Below are positions 8,253 to 17,696 of a stretch of 64,000 nt of DNA, piece by piece. The notes under the pieces were generated by a model that was not told the DNA's origin, ran no database searches, and saw nothing but the letters and a program-made list of their open reading frames with translations. A program made the translations under genes and the position numbers. The stretch is from assembly GCF_013055795.1 (NCBI RefSeq), contig NZ_JABETO010000016.1, positions 84,871 to 148,870 on the forward strand. Direction: 5' to 3'. The stretch is from Streptomyces sp. I05A-00742. GTDB lineage: Bacteria > Actinomycetota > Actinomycetes > Streptomycetales > Streptomycetaceae. The stretch's first letter is position 1. Every line of letters begins with the position of its first letter.

Positions 8253-10227
8253 ACGCCGACAGCTCCTGCTGGAGCGCGTCCCGCAGCCGCGCGGCCCGCT
8301 CGGCGACCTCGGCCGGGCCGAACTCGACCGCCTGCGCGCACCAGAGCTGAGCCTCCGCCAGGTCGCCGTGCCGGGCGGCCAGCAGGGCCAGCCGGAGGGC
8401 GGCCCTGCCGTGCCCGGCCTCGGCGGCCCGGGTCCACCACAGCGCGGCCTCCGGCTCGCTGCCCTCGCGGGCCAGCAGCAGCCCGAGGTTGAACGCCCCG
8501 TTGCGGCTGCCCGCCTCGGCGGCCTCGCGGTACCACCGGGCGGCGCTCACGACGTCGCCACGCGCCGCCACGAGCATCCCCAGCCGCACCTGGGCCCGCC
8601 GGTGGCCCTGGCGGGCGGCACGGTCGTACCACTCCTCGCACTCGGCCACGGCCTCCTCGCCGCGGTCCTCCCGGTCGAGCAGGGTGGCGAGCCGGAAGGC
8701 CGCCTCCGCGCTGCCCCCGCGCGCCGCCGTCCGCAGGTGGCGCTCGGCCTCCTCGGCGCCCTCCTGGGTGCCGTCCCGCAGCATGGCCATCGCGACCTGG
8801 AGGGCCGCCTCCGTGTGCCCGGCGGCGGCCGCCCGCTCGTACCACTGCAAAGCCGCCCGGTCGTCGTGCCGCCCGGCGTAGAGGATGCCCAGGTTGAAGG
8901 CCGCGTCGACGCTGCCGGCCTCGGCCGCCTTGGAGAACCACGGCTCGGCCCCCGCCGCGTCGCCGCCCTGGAGCAGCAGGACGGCCAGGGCGTTGGCGGC
9001 CTCCCGGTGCCCCGCGTAGGCGGCGCGCCGGTACCACTGCTCGGCCTGGGCGGTGCGGCCCTGCTCGGCGCAGAGGAGGGCGAGGTTGTACGCGCCGTTG
9101 ACGTCCCCGGCGTCCAGGGCGGCCCGGTACCAGCGCTCGGCCTGCTGGGCCTCGCCGCGGTCGGCGTGCAGGGCGCCGAGGGCGTTGGCCGCGTTGCCGT
9201 CGCCGTCCTGCGCCGCCCGGCGCCACCAGACGGCGGCGCTGTCGTTGTCACCGGCGTCCCGCAGCAGGAAGCCGAGGGCGCAGGCGGCGCGGGACTCGCC
9301 GTCCTTGGCGGAGGTCAGGTACCAGCGCGCGGCCTCCTGGATCTCGCCGCGCGCCTCCAGCAGGGTGCCCAGGTGCAGGGCGGCACGGCGGTGGCCGCGG
9401 GCGGCGGCCTGGCGGTACCACTGCTCGGCCTCGGCCGCGGGGCCGCGCTCCCGGCCGTCCCTGCCGACCGCCGCCGCGGCCCGCAGGTCGCGCACCGAGG
9501 TGTCCCCGCCGCCGACGGGGGTGCGCCGGCCGCCCGTGGCCGGGCCCAGGCCGGCGGGGAGGCCGCTCGTCCGGGTCGCCGCGGCGGCACCGGGCGCCCG
9601 GCCGTCGAGGATGCGGGCCAGTCGGTATGCGGCTTCCCGGTGCCCCCGTTCGGCGGCGGACCGGAACCAGCGCTCGGCTCCCACGTCGCTGCGGTGCTCC
9701 AGCAGGTCGGCGAGGGCGTACGCGCCGAGGGCGTGCCCGGACTCGGCCGACTGGCGCAGCCAGTACTCGGCGGCCGGCTCGTCGCCGCGCTCGCGGTGGT
9801 AGCGGCCGAGCGCGTGCGCGGCGGCGGCGGAACCGGCGACCGCGGCCACCCGCCACCAGCCGGCCGCCTCGTCGGGGTAGCCGCGCTGGTGGAGCAGGAC
9901 GCCCAGGTTGTTGGCGGCGGAGCGGTCCCCCTCGGCGGTGGCGGCCCGCAGGTGGCGCTCGGCCGTGTCCAGGTCACCGCGGCGCAGCAGCAGGGCCCCG
10001 AGCATGCTCAGGGCGGCGGGGTCGCCGGACTCGGCGCGGCGGCGGGCGGTCTCCAGCTCCAGGTCGGCGGCGTCGGTGGACGCGCCCGTCGGGGTGGCAC
10101 CGGAGGTGTCCGCCGACCCCGGGCCGTACGACGACGGGTGCTGCCCGTCCTGGTCGCTCCCGTGGGCGGGAGCCCCTACAAGCCGACGTGTCTCCACCAG
10201 CCTCGCCTTGTCCCCCATACGTCCCAT
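8251..10227 (-). CDS. Sel1/TPR-repeat protein
   Basis: A 658-residue repeat protein. After a disordered N-terminus (about 60 residues) come roughly 16 units of 31-36 residues with the pattern GHxxAAxxLGxLLxxRGDxxxAExWYRxAAEA, typical of Sel1-like helical hairpins that form a solenoid for protein-protein contacts. A non-repeat insert interrupts the fifth unit (around residues 215-265). GGGAG lies 7 bases upstream of the chosen ATG; a start three codons downstream (MGDKARL) is possible. No enzymatic motif, signal peptide or membrane helix is visible, so it is likely cytosolic. The gene lies between two initiator tRNA genes. Function unknown. Confidence 0.88.
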   Translation of the reverse strand: MGRMGDKARLVETRRLVGAPAHGSDQDGQHPSSYGPGSADTSGATPTGASTDAADLELETARRRAESGDPAALSMLGALLLRRGDLDTAERHLRAATAEGDRSAANNLGVLLHQRGYPDEAAGWWRVAAVAGSAAAAHALGRYHRERGDEPAAEYWLRQSAESGHALGAYALADLLEHRSDVGAERWFRSAAERGHREAAYRLARILDGRAPGAAAATRTSGLPAGLGPATGGRRTPVGGGDTSVRDLRAAAAVGRDGRERGPAAEAEQWYRQAAARGHRRAALHLGTLLEARGEIQEAARWYLTSAKDGESRAACALGFLLRDAGDNDSAAVWWRRAAQDGDGNAANALGALHADRGEAQQAERWYRAALDAGDVNGAYNLALLCAEQGRTAQAEQWYRRAAYAGHREAANALAVLLLQGGDAAGAEPWFSKAAEAGSVDAAFNLGILYAGRHDDRAALQWYERAAAAGHTEAALQVAMAMLRDGTQEGAEEAERHLRTAARGGSAEAAFRLATLLDREDRGEEAVAECEEWYDRAARQGHRRAQVRLGMLVAARGDVVSAARWYREAAEAGSRNGAFNLGLLLAREGSEPEAALWWTRAAEAGHGRAALRLALLAARHGDLAEAQLWCAQAVEFGPAEVAERAARLRDALQQELSA

Positions 10228-10433
10228 CGTCGCACTCCCGCAACCTGTGTACACCTGGAATGCCGCAGCCAGTGAGGTCACTTCAGCGTTTTGTCGACTT
10301 CCCGACTTCCCGACACAGCGATGTCCCAAACTCTAATCAAAAGGCCCGCACATAACCCGCACAGAGCAGCGTGGCGCCGGATGCGAACGGTGGTCCCTCG
10401 TCCGCCGGCCCCGGAGCAGTGCTCCGGACGCAC

Positions 10434-10468
10434 GACAAGGCCCGGAGTCCGAGACTCCGGGCCTTGTC
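10434..10468 (-). terminator. Terminator downstream of initiator tRNA copy 2
   Basis: A perfect 16-bp stem (GACAAGGCCCGGAGTC / GACTCCGGGCCTTGTC) with a CGA loop, immediately after the tRNA 3' end on the minus strand. The central AAGGCCCGGA is shared with the copy 1 terminator, so tRNA and terminator were probably duplicated together. No long U-run follows. Confidence 0.75.
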
Positions 10469-10474
10469 TTCAAG

Positions 10475-10548
10475 TAGCGGGGACAGGATTTGAACCTGCG
10501 ACCTCTGGGTTATGAGCCCAGCGAGCTACCGAGCTGCTCCACCCCGCG
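10475..10548 (-). tRNA. Initiator tRNA-fMet (CAT), copy 2
   Basis: Same 74-base sequence as the copy at 7988-8061, including anticodon CAT, the C1-U72 mismatch and the GGG/CCC anticodon stem that mark initiator tRNAs. It lies 47 bases downstream of the UPF0182 stop codon on the same strand, so it could also be reached by read-through from there. Confidence 0.95.
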
Positions 10549-10595
10549 CTGTTGTGGAACAACCGTACCACGGCGCGGGGTGGGGCTCGGACGGG

Positions 10596-13499
10596 TCAGG
10601 AGCCGCCGCCCCCGTCCGCCGGCTTCGCCTGCTTCTCGGCGGCCTTGGCCTCCGCCTTGGCGGCGCGCTCCAGCGCCTGCTTCAGGGCCTTCTGCGCCTG
10701 TCCGTACTTGGCCCAGTCCTTGTCCTTCTCGTCCAGGGCCTTCTGCGCGTTGTCGAACGCCTCCTGAGCGTCCTTCAGGGCCTGCTTGACGGTCGGGTCC
10801 TGGGACGGGCCACTGGGCTTCTGCGGGCTGTCGGGCTTGGTCGTACCCGGCCCGCCGTTGCCACCGAAGATCTCGTCGAGAGCCTGGTCGAGGGTGTCCC
10901 TGAACGCGATCTTGTCACCGTAGTTGACGAGGACCTTCTTCAGGCGCGGGTAATTCGAATTCGCACCCCTCAGGTAGACGGGCTCGACGTAGAGCAGCCC
11001 GCCGTCCAACGGCACGGTCAACAGGTTTCCGTACTCGACCTCGGAATCGCCCTTCTTCCAGATGTTGATCTGGTCGGCGACGGGCGGATGACTGTTGAAA
11101 TTGCCCTGCGCCTGCCGTGGACCCCAGACCGAGGTCTCCGACGGCAGTTTGAGGATTCTGATCTTCCCGTAGTCACCGCTCTTCGCATCGGCGTCCACGG
11201 CCATGAAGGCACCGAGGTTCGGCCGGTTCTTGGGCACGAAGGTCGTCGTCAGGGAGAACGCCTGCTTGTCCTGCCCGGGCATCTTCATGCTCAGGTAGTA
11301 AGGCGGAACCGCGTTGCCCTTGTCGTTGGTCGGGTCGTCCGGGACCTCCCAGCGCTCGCTGCCCGTGTAGAACGTCTCCGGGTCGGTGACGTGATAGCGG
11401 GAGAGCAGCTCACGCTGGACCTTGAAGAGGTCCTGCGGGTAACGCAGGTGGTTCATCAGGTCCGGGTTGATCTCGCTCTTCGCCTTGACGGTGCCCGGGA
11501 ACGCCTTCATCCAGGTCTTGAGCACCGGATCCTTGGCGTCCCACTGATACAGCTTGACCGAGCCGTCATAGGCGTCCACCGTCGCCTTGACCGAGTTACG
11601 GATGTAGTTGACCTGGTTCTGCTGGGCAACGACCGCACGCTGGCCGGACGTGAGCGAATCCGCCGTGGTGTCACCCAACGTCGTACGCGAGGCGTACGGA
11701 TAGCCGTTGGTCGTCGTGTAGGCGTCCACTATCCACTGGACGCGGCCCTTCACCACGGCCGGATACGCGTCGCCGTCGATGGTCAGCCACGGGGCGACCG
11801 CCTCGACGCGCTCCTTCGGCGTGCGGTTGTAGAGGATGCGCGAACCCTCTCCGATGGCACCGGAGTAGAGGATCTGCGGCTCCCCGAAGGCCACCGCGTA
11901 CGCCGCGCGATTGATGGGGTTGGACAGATTGACGCCGCTTCGGCCCTTGTAGCTGTAGCTCTGCTCGCCCTTTTCGGACGGGTAGTCCAGCTCCTTCTGC
12001 GGCCCGCCGACGATCGAGTACTGCGTCGTCTTCTCGCCGTAGTAGATGCGTTGCTCGTACGGGCCGAACAAGCCCTCGGTCGGAAGGCTCTTGGCGGAGA
12101 AGTCCGGAGCACCCGCCGTGTCGGTCGAGGTGCCCTTCGCCCCGATGGCACCGAAACCGTGGGTGTACTTGAAGTGGTCGTTGATCCAGTTGTGCTCGGG
12201 AATTCCCTTGAGGTTCAGCTCACGCAGACCGACGACCGTGTCCTGCTCCTTGCCGTCCACCGTGTACCGGTCGACGTCCAGCGTGGAGGGGAACTGGTAG
12301 TAGCCCTTGACCTGCTGCTCCTGCTGGAATGCGGGGGAGACGACGCTGGGGTCGAGAAGGCGCAGGGCGGCCGTCGAGTTGACCTCGGAGCGCAGCTTCT
12401 CGCGGTCCTTGCCCGACAGGCTGCTCTCGCCCTTGTACTTGGTGACGTCCGCCGTCTCGATCCCGTACGCCTCGCGCGTGGCCTCGATGTTCTTCTTGAT
12501 GTACGGCGCTTCCTTGGCCTGCTCGTTCGGCTGGACCTGGAACTTCTGCACGATCGCCGGGTAGAGCCCGCCGATCAGTATCGCCGAGAGCACCATCAGG
12601 CCGAATCCGATGACCGGCAGCTGCCACGTGCGCCGCCACAGCGTCGCGAAGAACAGCACCGCGCAGATCAGCGCGATGATGAAAAGGATCGTCTTGGCCG
12701 GCAGATAGGCGTTGGCGTCCACGTAGCGCAGACCCGTCCAGCCGTCCGTCGACCGCAGCCCGCTCGACTTCACCGCGAGCCCGTACCGGTCCAGCCAGTA
12801 GGCGACGGCCTTCAGCGAGACGAACAGGCCCAGCAGCACCGAGAGATGACCGGTGGCCGCGGCGGTGGCCCGGTGGCCCGGGCTGGTCAGCCGGAGGCCG
12901 CCGTAGAGGTAGTGCACCAGGGCCGCCGCGATCAGCGAGAGAACGGCGGCGGCGAAGCCGAAGCTCAGCAGGAAGCGGTACCAGGGCAGGTCGAAGGTGT
13001 AGAAGGAGATGTCCTTGTGGAACTGCGGGTCGCGCTGGTGGAACGGGACTCCGTTGTTCCACAGCAGCCAGGTGCGCCACTGCCCCGCCGCGGACGCGCC
13101 CGCCACCAGCCCGACCAGCGCGGTGATCGCCAGCAGCACCCACTTCTTGTAGGGCGCGATGCTCATCCGGTACCGGTCGAGGCTCTGCTGCTCGGCCGAC
13201 ATGGCGCTCAGCGGCGGCCGGAGCCGGTGCGCCAGCCAGATGTTGAAGCCCACCGCCAGGGCCATCAGCAGTCCGAAGACCGCGAAAAGACCGATCTTGG
13301 TGCCGAGGGTGGTGGTGAAGACGGATGAATAGTGCACGGAGCGGTACCAGAGCCAGTCCGTCCAGAACCCCGCGAACATGACGAAGAGCATGGCCAGCGC
13401 GGCCAGCACACCCAAGGTCATCAGCAGGGTCCGGACGCGCCGGGACGGTCGGCCGACTCTGATCCGTGGCCCTGTCGGGCCTCCGCCGCGGTCCGGCAT
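10596..13499 (-). CDS. UPF0182 family large membrane protein
   Basis: A 967-residue member of UPF0182 (COG1615). The N-terminal third has seven or so hydrophobic segments (beginning [19 protein letters not shown]), followed by a long extracytoplasmic domain of about 600 residues and a C-terminal Lys/Ala-rich segment predicted to be coiled-coil, ending in a glycine run. ATG at 13499 is taken; a GTG at 13520 would add seven residues. It is divergent from the PPA1309-like gene and near the PDZ protease, an association also seen in mycobacteria. Biochemical function is unknown; an envelope role is inferred from topology. Confidence 0.93.
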   Translation of the reverse strand: MPDRGGGPTGPRIRVGRPSRRVRTLLMTLGVLAALAMLFVMFAGFWTDWLWYRSVHYSSVFTTTLGTKIGLFAVFGLLMALAVGFNIWLAHRLRPPLSAMSAEQQSLDRYRMSIAPYKKWVLLAITALVGLVAGASAAGQWRTWLLWNNGVPFHQRDPQFHKDISFYTFDLPWYRFLLSFGFAAAVLSLIAAALVHYLYGGLRLTSPGHRATAAATGHLSVLLGLFVSLKAVAYWLDRYGLAVKSSGLRSTDGWTGLRYVDANAYLPAKTILFIIALICAVLFFATLWRRTWQLPVIGFGLMVLSAILIGGLYPAIVQKFQVQPNEQAKEAPYIKKNIEATREAYGIETADVTKYKGESSLSGKDREKLRSEVNSTAALRLLDPSVVSPAFQQEQQVKGYYQFPSTLDVDRYTVDGKEQDTVVGLRELNLKGIPEHNWINDHFKYTHGFGAIGAKGTSTDTAGAPDFSAKSLPTEGLFGPYEQRIYYGEKTTQYSIVGGPQKELDYPSEKGEQSYSYKGRSGVNLSNPINRAAYAVAFGEPQILYSGAIGEGSRILYNRTPKERVEAVAPWLTIDGDAYPAVVKGRVQWIVDAYTTTNGYPYASRTTLGDTTADSLTSGQRAVVAQQNQVNYIRNSVKATVDAYDGSVKLYQWDAKDPVLKTWMKAFPGTVKAKSEINPDLMNHLRYPQDLFKVQRELLSRYHVTDPETFYTGSERWEVPDDPTNDKGNAVPPYYLSMKMPGQDKQAFSLTTTFVPKNRPNLGAFMAVDADAKSGDYGKIRILKLPSETSVWGPRQAQGNFNSHPPVADQINIWKKGDSEVEYGNLLTVPLDGGLLYVEPVYLRGANSNYPRLKKVLVNYGDKIAFRDTLDQALDEIFGGNGGPGTTKPDSPQKPSGPSQDPTVKQALKDAQEAFDNAQKALDEKDKDWAKYGQAQKALKQALERAAKAEAKAAEKQAKPADGGGGS

Positions 13500-13643
13500 C
13501 TGGAAAGCCAAGGTGCGCACCTCGAAGTTCGCTGTGAAGGGAGCTGTCGATCAGGCCCTGGCGATAGTAGGACCCAGTGTGGCAACTTACCGAGGCTTTA
13601 CTCGGTTCCCGATTTCGGCCCCTGTCAGGGCACGATATTGGGC

Positions 13644-14237
13644 ATGTCCAGCAACGCCGGCTCCCCGAGCCACCCCGATCGTCCCGAACCGGGCACGCCG
13701 CACATGGCCGCCAGCCCGCTGACCCGCGCCGTACTCGAGATCGACGAGTACGCCTCCGGCCTCGGCTGGGACCAGCCCGCCCGGCTCTTCGCCCTGGTCG
13801 ACACCGCGAAGCTCCGCTCCCAGGAGCCCGCCCTGGCCGCCCAGCTCGGCCTGGACGGCACGCCGGGCGCGTCGGCCCCCTCCTACACCCCCATCGAGCA
13901 GGACGAGCTGCCCGCGGGCGGCGCTCTCGACGAATTCCTCGCCACGATCGCCTGGCCGGACGCGGTGACGGGCTGCGCCCTGACCGTGGAGCGGCTGATG
14001 CTGCCGCCGTCCGCCGAGGGCTCGGTGCCTCATGGGATGAACGAGAAGCAGCTCGCCAAGTGGGTCGCGAAGCACCCGGAGCGGCAGGAGGTGCGGATGA
14101 CGGTCGCCGTCCTGCGCGACGGAGCCCGCGAATCCGCCGTCCGGCTGCGCGAGAAGGACTCGCCGACCGAGGTGCTCACCGGCCCCGACCTGGTGCCGGG
14201 CCTGGCCGAGGCGCTCGCCGCGACCTTCGCGGACTGA
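13644..14237 (+). CDS. PPA1309-family conserved actinobacterial protein
   Basis: A 197-residue soluble protein without recognised catalytic motif. After a 24-residue Pro-rich leader it has a regular alpha/beta-looking body (LTRAVLEIDEYASGLGWDQPARLFALVDT...). This family consistently neighbours UPF0182 and the PDZ protease in Actinobacteria. The ATG of MSSNAG was chosen since the body of the family begins shortly after; MAAS at residue 25 is an alternative start. Its stop is 45 bases from the convergent PDZ gene. No function is known to me. Confidence 0.8.
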   Translation: MSSNAGSPSHPDRPEPGTPHMAASPLTRAVLEIDEYASGLGWDQPARLFALVDTAKLRSQEPALAAQLGLDGTPGASAPSYTPIEQDELPAGGALDEFLATIAWPDAVTGCALTVERLMLPPSAEGSVPHGMNEKQLAKWVAKHPERQEVRMTVAVLRDGARESAVRLREKDSPTEVLTGPDLVPGLAEALAATFAD

Positions 14238-14282
14238 GCCGCCGCCCCGGAGGCTCCCGGGGCTCCCCCGCTCGCTACGCGC

Positions 14283-15371
14283 CTAGCCTGCCGTGCACCG
14301 CGGCAGGCCGGCCGCGTCCCCCTTGCGGAGCTTCTCCAGGGACTTCACCGCGTCACGTATCGTCTCCACCTTGACGAGCGTCAGCCCGGACGGGGTGTCC
14401 TTGGCGGCGGCCGCGCAGTTGTCCTTGGGCGTCAGGAAGTACTGGGCGCCCTTCTCCCGGGCGCCGACCGTCTTCATCTCGATCCCGCCGATCGGCCCGA
14501 CCTTGCCGTTGTCGTCGATCGTCCCGGTCCCGGCGATGAACTTGCCGTCGGTGAGATCGTCCGGTGTCAATTTGTCGACTATTCCCAGGGCGAACATCAG
14601 GCCCGCGCTCGGACCGCCGACATCCGCCAGCTTGATGTTGATCGCGAACGGGAAGGTGTGGGCCGTCCCCGCCTGGATGCCGACGATCGCCCGCTTCTCG
14701 CCCGGCGCCTCGCGCGTCACCACCGTGACGGTCTCCTCGCCCCGCGGCTGCCGCTTCTCCTTCTCCGCCGCCGCGGCCTCCTTGGCCGGGACGACCCGGA
14801 AGGCGACCTTCTCCCCCGGCTTGTGCCGGGTGACGAACTTCGCGACGTCACCGGGCTCCTTGACCTCGGCGCCGTCCACGGACTTGATGACATCGCCCGC
14901 GTGCAGCAGACCCTCGGCGGGGCTGGCCTTGACCACGGACGAGACCACGACACGGGTGCCCACGGGGATGTCCAGCTGCTTGAGCGCCGCCACCTTGGCG
15001 CTCTCCTGTGACTGGCTGAACTCCTCGGCGGTCTCCTGGTTGAGCTGGTCAGGGGACTTGTCGTCGGGGTAGAGCGTGCTGTGCGGCACCACCAGCTTGT
15101 CGTGGTTCAGCCAGCCGTAGACCGCCTCGACCATGTTCATCCGGTACTGCGAGCCGGTCACCCGGACCGTGGTCATGTTGAGGTGACCCCGGGTCGGGTA
15201 CGTCTTGCGCCCCGAGATCTGCAGCACCGGCTCGCCGCCGTGATCGCCCAGGGTGTTCACGGTCGGGCCCGGCGACATCTCCGCGTACGGCACGGGGATC
15301 AGCACGCCGGCGCAGAGCAGCGCGATCAGCATCAGCAGGGAGGCGAGCATCGTCGCAGTGCGGCGGGGCAT
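14283..15371 (-). CDS. PDZ domain S16 (Lon-like) serine protease
   Basis: A 362-residue membrane-anchored protease of the YlbL type. One N-terminal transmembrane helix (TMLASLLMLIALLCAGVLI), a linker region, a PDZ domain around residues 140-200 (VKASPAEGLLHAGDVIKSVDGAEV), then a Lon-like proteolytic domain. The catalytic serine is in GGPSAGLMFALGI, and the catalytic lysine is in GGIEMKTVGAREKGAQYFLTP downstream. ATP-binding domains of true Lon are absent, as expected. The active site would face outside the membrane. Substrates are unknown; the conserved position beside UPF0182 suggests an envelope function. Confidence 0.92.
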   Translation of the reverse strand: MPRRTATMLASLLMLIALLCAGVLIPVPYAEMSPGPTVNTLGDHGGEPVLQISGRKTYPTRGHLNMTTVRVTGSQYRMNMVEAVYGWLNHDKLVVPHSTLYPDDKSPDQLNQETAEEFSQSQESAKVAALKQLDIPVGTRVVVSSVVKASPAEGLLHAGDVIKSVDGAEVKEPGDVAKFVTRHKPGEKVAFRVVPAKEAAAAEKEKRQPRGEETVTVVTREAPGEKRAIVGIQAGTAHTFPFAINIKLADVGGPSAGLMFALGIVDKLTPDDLTDGKFIAGTGTIDDNGKVGPIGGIEMKTVGAREKGAQYFLTPKDNCAAAAKDTPSGLTLVKVETIRDAVKSLEKLRKGDAAGLPRCTAG

Positions 15372-15481
15372 GGAACGACAGTACGGGACGGGTCCGACAG
15401 TCCACTCCCGGGGCGGTCCGTACGGGGCAGGGGCCCCTGACGAAGGCCGTGTTGTGAAGAGCTACCCGGAATCGCGGGGCG

Positions 15482-15652
15482 CTACGCGGACCCGGCCCCC
15501 GAATCCGAGCGCTCCATGGCCTCCCGGAACTTCGCGTACCCCGCGAGCTCCGAGACATCGCCTGCCTTGCGGTTCCGGGCCGCCCAGCTTCCCCACAGGG
15601 CGGCGGCCACGGCCGCGGCAACCGGAATCAGCAACCAAGCGAGCGCCGCCAT
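15482..15652 (-). CDS. 56-residue single-pass membrane protein
   Basis: Small ORF beginning MAALAWLLIPVAAAVAAALW and ending MERSDSGAGSA. GGAGG lies 5 bases before the ATG. It has one N-terminal hydrophobic helix and a short charged cytoplasmic tail (RNRKAGDVSELAGYAKFREAM). It lies upstream of the PDZ protease on the same strand, 110 bases away. I recall similar short proteins at this location in other Streptomyces. Function is unknown; a small membrane partner of the protease is conceivable but not shown. Confidence 0.75.
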   Translation of the reverse strand: MAALAWLLIPVAAAVAAALWGSWAARNRKAGDVSELAGYAKFREAMERSDSGAGSA

Positions 15653-15785
15653 AACGGCCTCCGACCTCTTACTCCTCGCGACTTACCGATGAGCACATTA
15701 ATCGTCTGCCGTCTCAACGCTCACGTCAGGGGGCGGGTTACGCAACTTGAGCGACCCAATCCGGGCACCGCGGGCCCCAGCAAGG

Positions 15786-15838
15786 CGCTACGCGCCGACC
15801 CACCCACCCGTCAACGACACCGCTACGCGCCGACCCAC
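15786..15838. repeat. 18-bp direct repeat: copied 3' tail of moaE
   Basis: CGCTACGCGCCGACCCAC occurs at 15786-15803 and again at 15821-15838, 35 bases apart. The second copy contains the moaE stop codon and last codons; the first lies just beyond the gene, so the 3' end of moaE has been partly duplicated downstream. Confidence 0.75.
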
Positions 15839-16281
15839 TCTTCTGTCCCGTCCGAGAACACCTGGTGCTTCCAGATCGGCACATCACGCTTGAGGTCGTC
15901 GATGAGCCGCCGGCAGGCCGCGAACGCCTCGGCCCGGTGCGGGCAGGAGACCGCCACCACCACGGCCAGGTCCCCGACGGCCAGCTCACCGACCCGGTGC
16001 ACGGCGGCCAGCGCCCGCACGGGGAAGTCGGCGGCCACCTTCTCGGCCACCCGTCGCAGCCCGTCCTCGGCCGAGGGGTGCGCCGAGTAACCGAGGCCGG
16101 TCACGGACGCACCGCCGTCGTGGTCGCGGACCGTGCCCACGAAGAGCGCGGTACCCCCCGCCGCGGGGTCGCCCACCGCGGCGAAGACCTCGTCCAGGGA
16201 GAGCGCGGTGTCACGGACGGCTACGAGCCGGACAGGGCCCGGCCCGGCGGACACGGGGGAATCTTCGTACGTACGGGACAT
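15823..16281 (-). CDS. moaE: Molybdopterin synthase catalytic subunit MoaE
   Basis: Large subunit of molybdopterin synthase, which inserts sulfur delivered by MoaD into cyclic pyranopterin. About 152 residues, normal length. Recognisable family features are ALFVGTVRDHDGG, LGYSAHPSAEDGLRRVAEK, VAAVHRVGELAVGDLAVVVAVSCPHRAEAFAACRRLIDDLK and the conserved VPIWKHQ near the C-terminus (catalytic lysine region). No moaD is adjacent; sulfur transfer may involve MoeZ encoded at 54.9 kb. The start could be ATG 16290 or ATG 16281; the latter has a GGAA element close upstream. Confidence 0.92.
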   Translation of the reverse strand: MSRTYEDSPVSAGPGPVRLVAVRDTALSLDEVFAAVGDPAAGGTALFVGTVRDHDGGASVTGLGYSAHPSAEDGLRRVAEKVAADFPVRALAAVHRVGELAVGDLAVVVAVSCPHRAEAFAACRRLIDDLKRDVPIWKHQVFSDGTEEWVGA

Positions 16282-16368
16282 GCGTTCCATCGTGCCGTAC
16301 GCGGGCGCACCGGGACCCGGGAGGACCGAGGGAAACGTGCCCCGGCCCCTCCCCCCGAAACCGGCCGC

Positions 16369-17493
16369 CTAGACCCGGCGCCGGGCCTTCCGCGCCCGCC
16401 GCACCAGTGCCGCCGTGCCCAGCAGCGCCACCGTCGCCCCCGCGGCCCCCGCCGCCGTCGCGTCCTTGCGGCCGAGCCGCCGCCCGGCGACCGTGTGCCG
16501 TCCGGCCACCTCCTCCAGCAGCTCCGCCAGGACCTCCTCGTTGGTCCAGCGCGGCCGCCAGCCCGCGGCGTGCAGCCGGTGGCCGCTGACCACCCACGGG
16601 TGCATCGTGTACTCGAGATCGCCCGCGGGGGACGGCGTCAGGCCCAGGCGGTGCAGCCGGGAGGCCGCCCCCAGCGCCACGGCCGAGGGCAACTCCATGC
16701 GGCGGATGCCGGTGAGCTCCTCGACCTCCTCCTGCTCCAGCCACCCGTCGCAGCCGACCGCCAGCTCGCCCTCCGCCTTCTCCAGGGCGGCGAACTCCAG
16801 CGCGCTCACCAGGTCCTCCACGTGGCAGAACTGCCAGACCGGACGGGATCCGGCGACCACCAGCAGGCGGGGCGACTCGAAGTAGCGGGTGAGGGCGGTG
16901 TCGGTGCCGCCGACGAGCACCGCGGGCCGCAGCACGGTGACGTTCAGGCCGGGGTGCGCGCGGGGCGCGCGCCGCGCGAGCCGTTCGATCTCCAGCAGGT
17001 CGCCGACGCCGGTGGCCTCGGCGGTCGCCCGCAGCTCGGCGTCCTCGTCGAGCGGCACGTCGTTGTCGGGGTGCGCGCCGTAGACCATCGCCGAGGTGCA
17101 GAGCACCACGCGGTGCACCCCGGCCGCCGCGGCGGCCGTCAGCACGGTCTGGGTCCCGCGCACGTTGTAGGCGGTACGGGCGGCGGGGTCGGTCTCCAGG
17201 TCCAGGTCGAGCGCGAGGTGGACGACGACGTCGGCCCCCCGCAGCTTCTCCGCGATCGCCGGGTCGCGGACGTCCAGGACGTGCCACTGCGCCTCGCTGA
17301 CGTCACCGCGGCGCTCGTCGATGGCGAGGACGTGCTTGACCTCCTCGGATGCGGCGAGCCGCCGGGTGAGCAGTGCGCCGACGCCGCGTGCGGCACCGGT
17401 CACCGCGACCACGGGCCGTCGGCCGGGCGGGCTCGTACTGTCTCGCGCGGAACCGTTTCGCGCTGCGCGAACTTCTCGGTCGGGGGAACTCAC
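16369..17493 (-). CDS. NAD-dependent epimerase/SDR family protein with C-terminal hydrophobic tail
   Basis: A 374-residue extended short-chain dehydrogenase. The Rossmann signature is VVAVTGAARGVGALLTRRLA near residue 28; DVVVHLALDLD and the CTSAMVYGAHPDN segment follow, where the tyrosine of the YxxxK pair would be expected but the lysine is not in canonical spacing. The C-terminus has a short hydrophobic stretch (AAGAAGATVALLGTAALV) followed by basic residues, so it may be tail-anchored. It is divergent from the DUF2342 gene. Substrate unknown; most likely a sugar or isoprenoid-linked substrate by family. Confidence 0.85.
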   Translation of the reverse strand: MSSPDREVRAARNGSARDSTSPPGRRPVVAVTGAARGVGALLTRRLAASEEVKHVLAIDERRGDVSEAQWHVLDVRDPAIAEKLRGADVVVHLALDLDLETDPAARTAYNVRGTQTVLTAAAAAGVHRVVLCTSAMVYGAHPDNDVPLDEDAELRATAEATGVGDLLEIERLARRAPRAHPGLNVTVLRPAVLVGGTDTALTRYFESPRLLVVAGSRPVWQFCHVEDLVSALEFAALEKAEGELAVGCDGWLEQEEVEELTGIRRMELPSAVALGAASRLHRLGLTPSPAGDLEYTMHPWVVSGHRLHAAGWRPRWTNEEVLAELLEEVAGRHTVAGRRLGRKDATAAGAAGATVALLGTAALVRRARKARRRV

Positions 17494-17696
17494 CGGGCGT
17501 CTCCAGCGGTTGTCTTCAGTACGTATGCGTCATCACCTGTGTCATGACCCGTACGTACCAGGTGACGTCCATCCTGCCGCAGGCCCCGAGCCGGTGGAGC
17601 ACCAAGCCCCGATACCGGGGAGGTGTCTACGCTGGGTGGTGTTGTCGGGCATTCGCCGTCGGCCTTCGCCGGCGGCCCTACGAGCCGAGGAAACCC

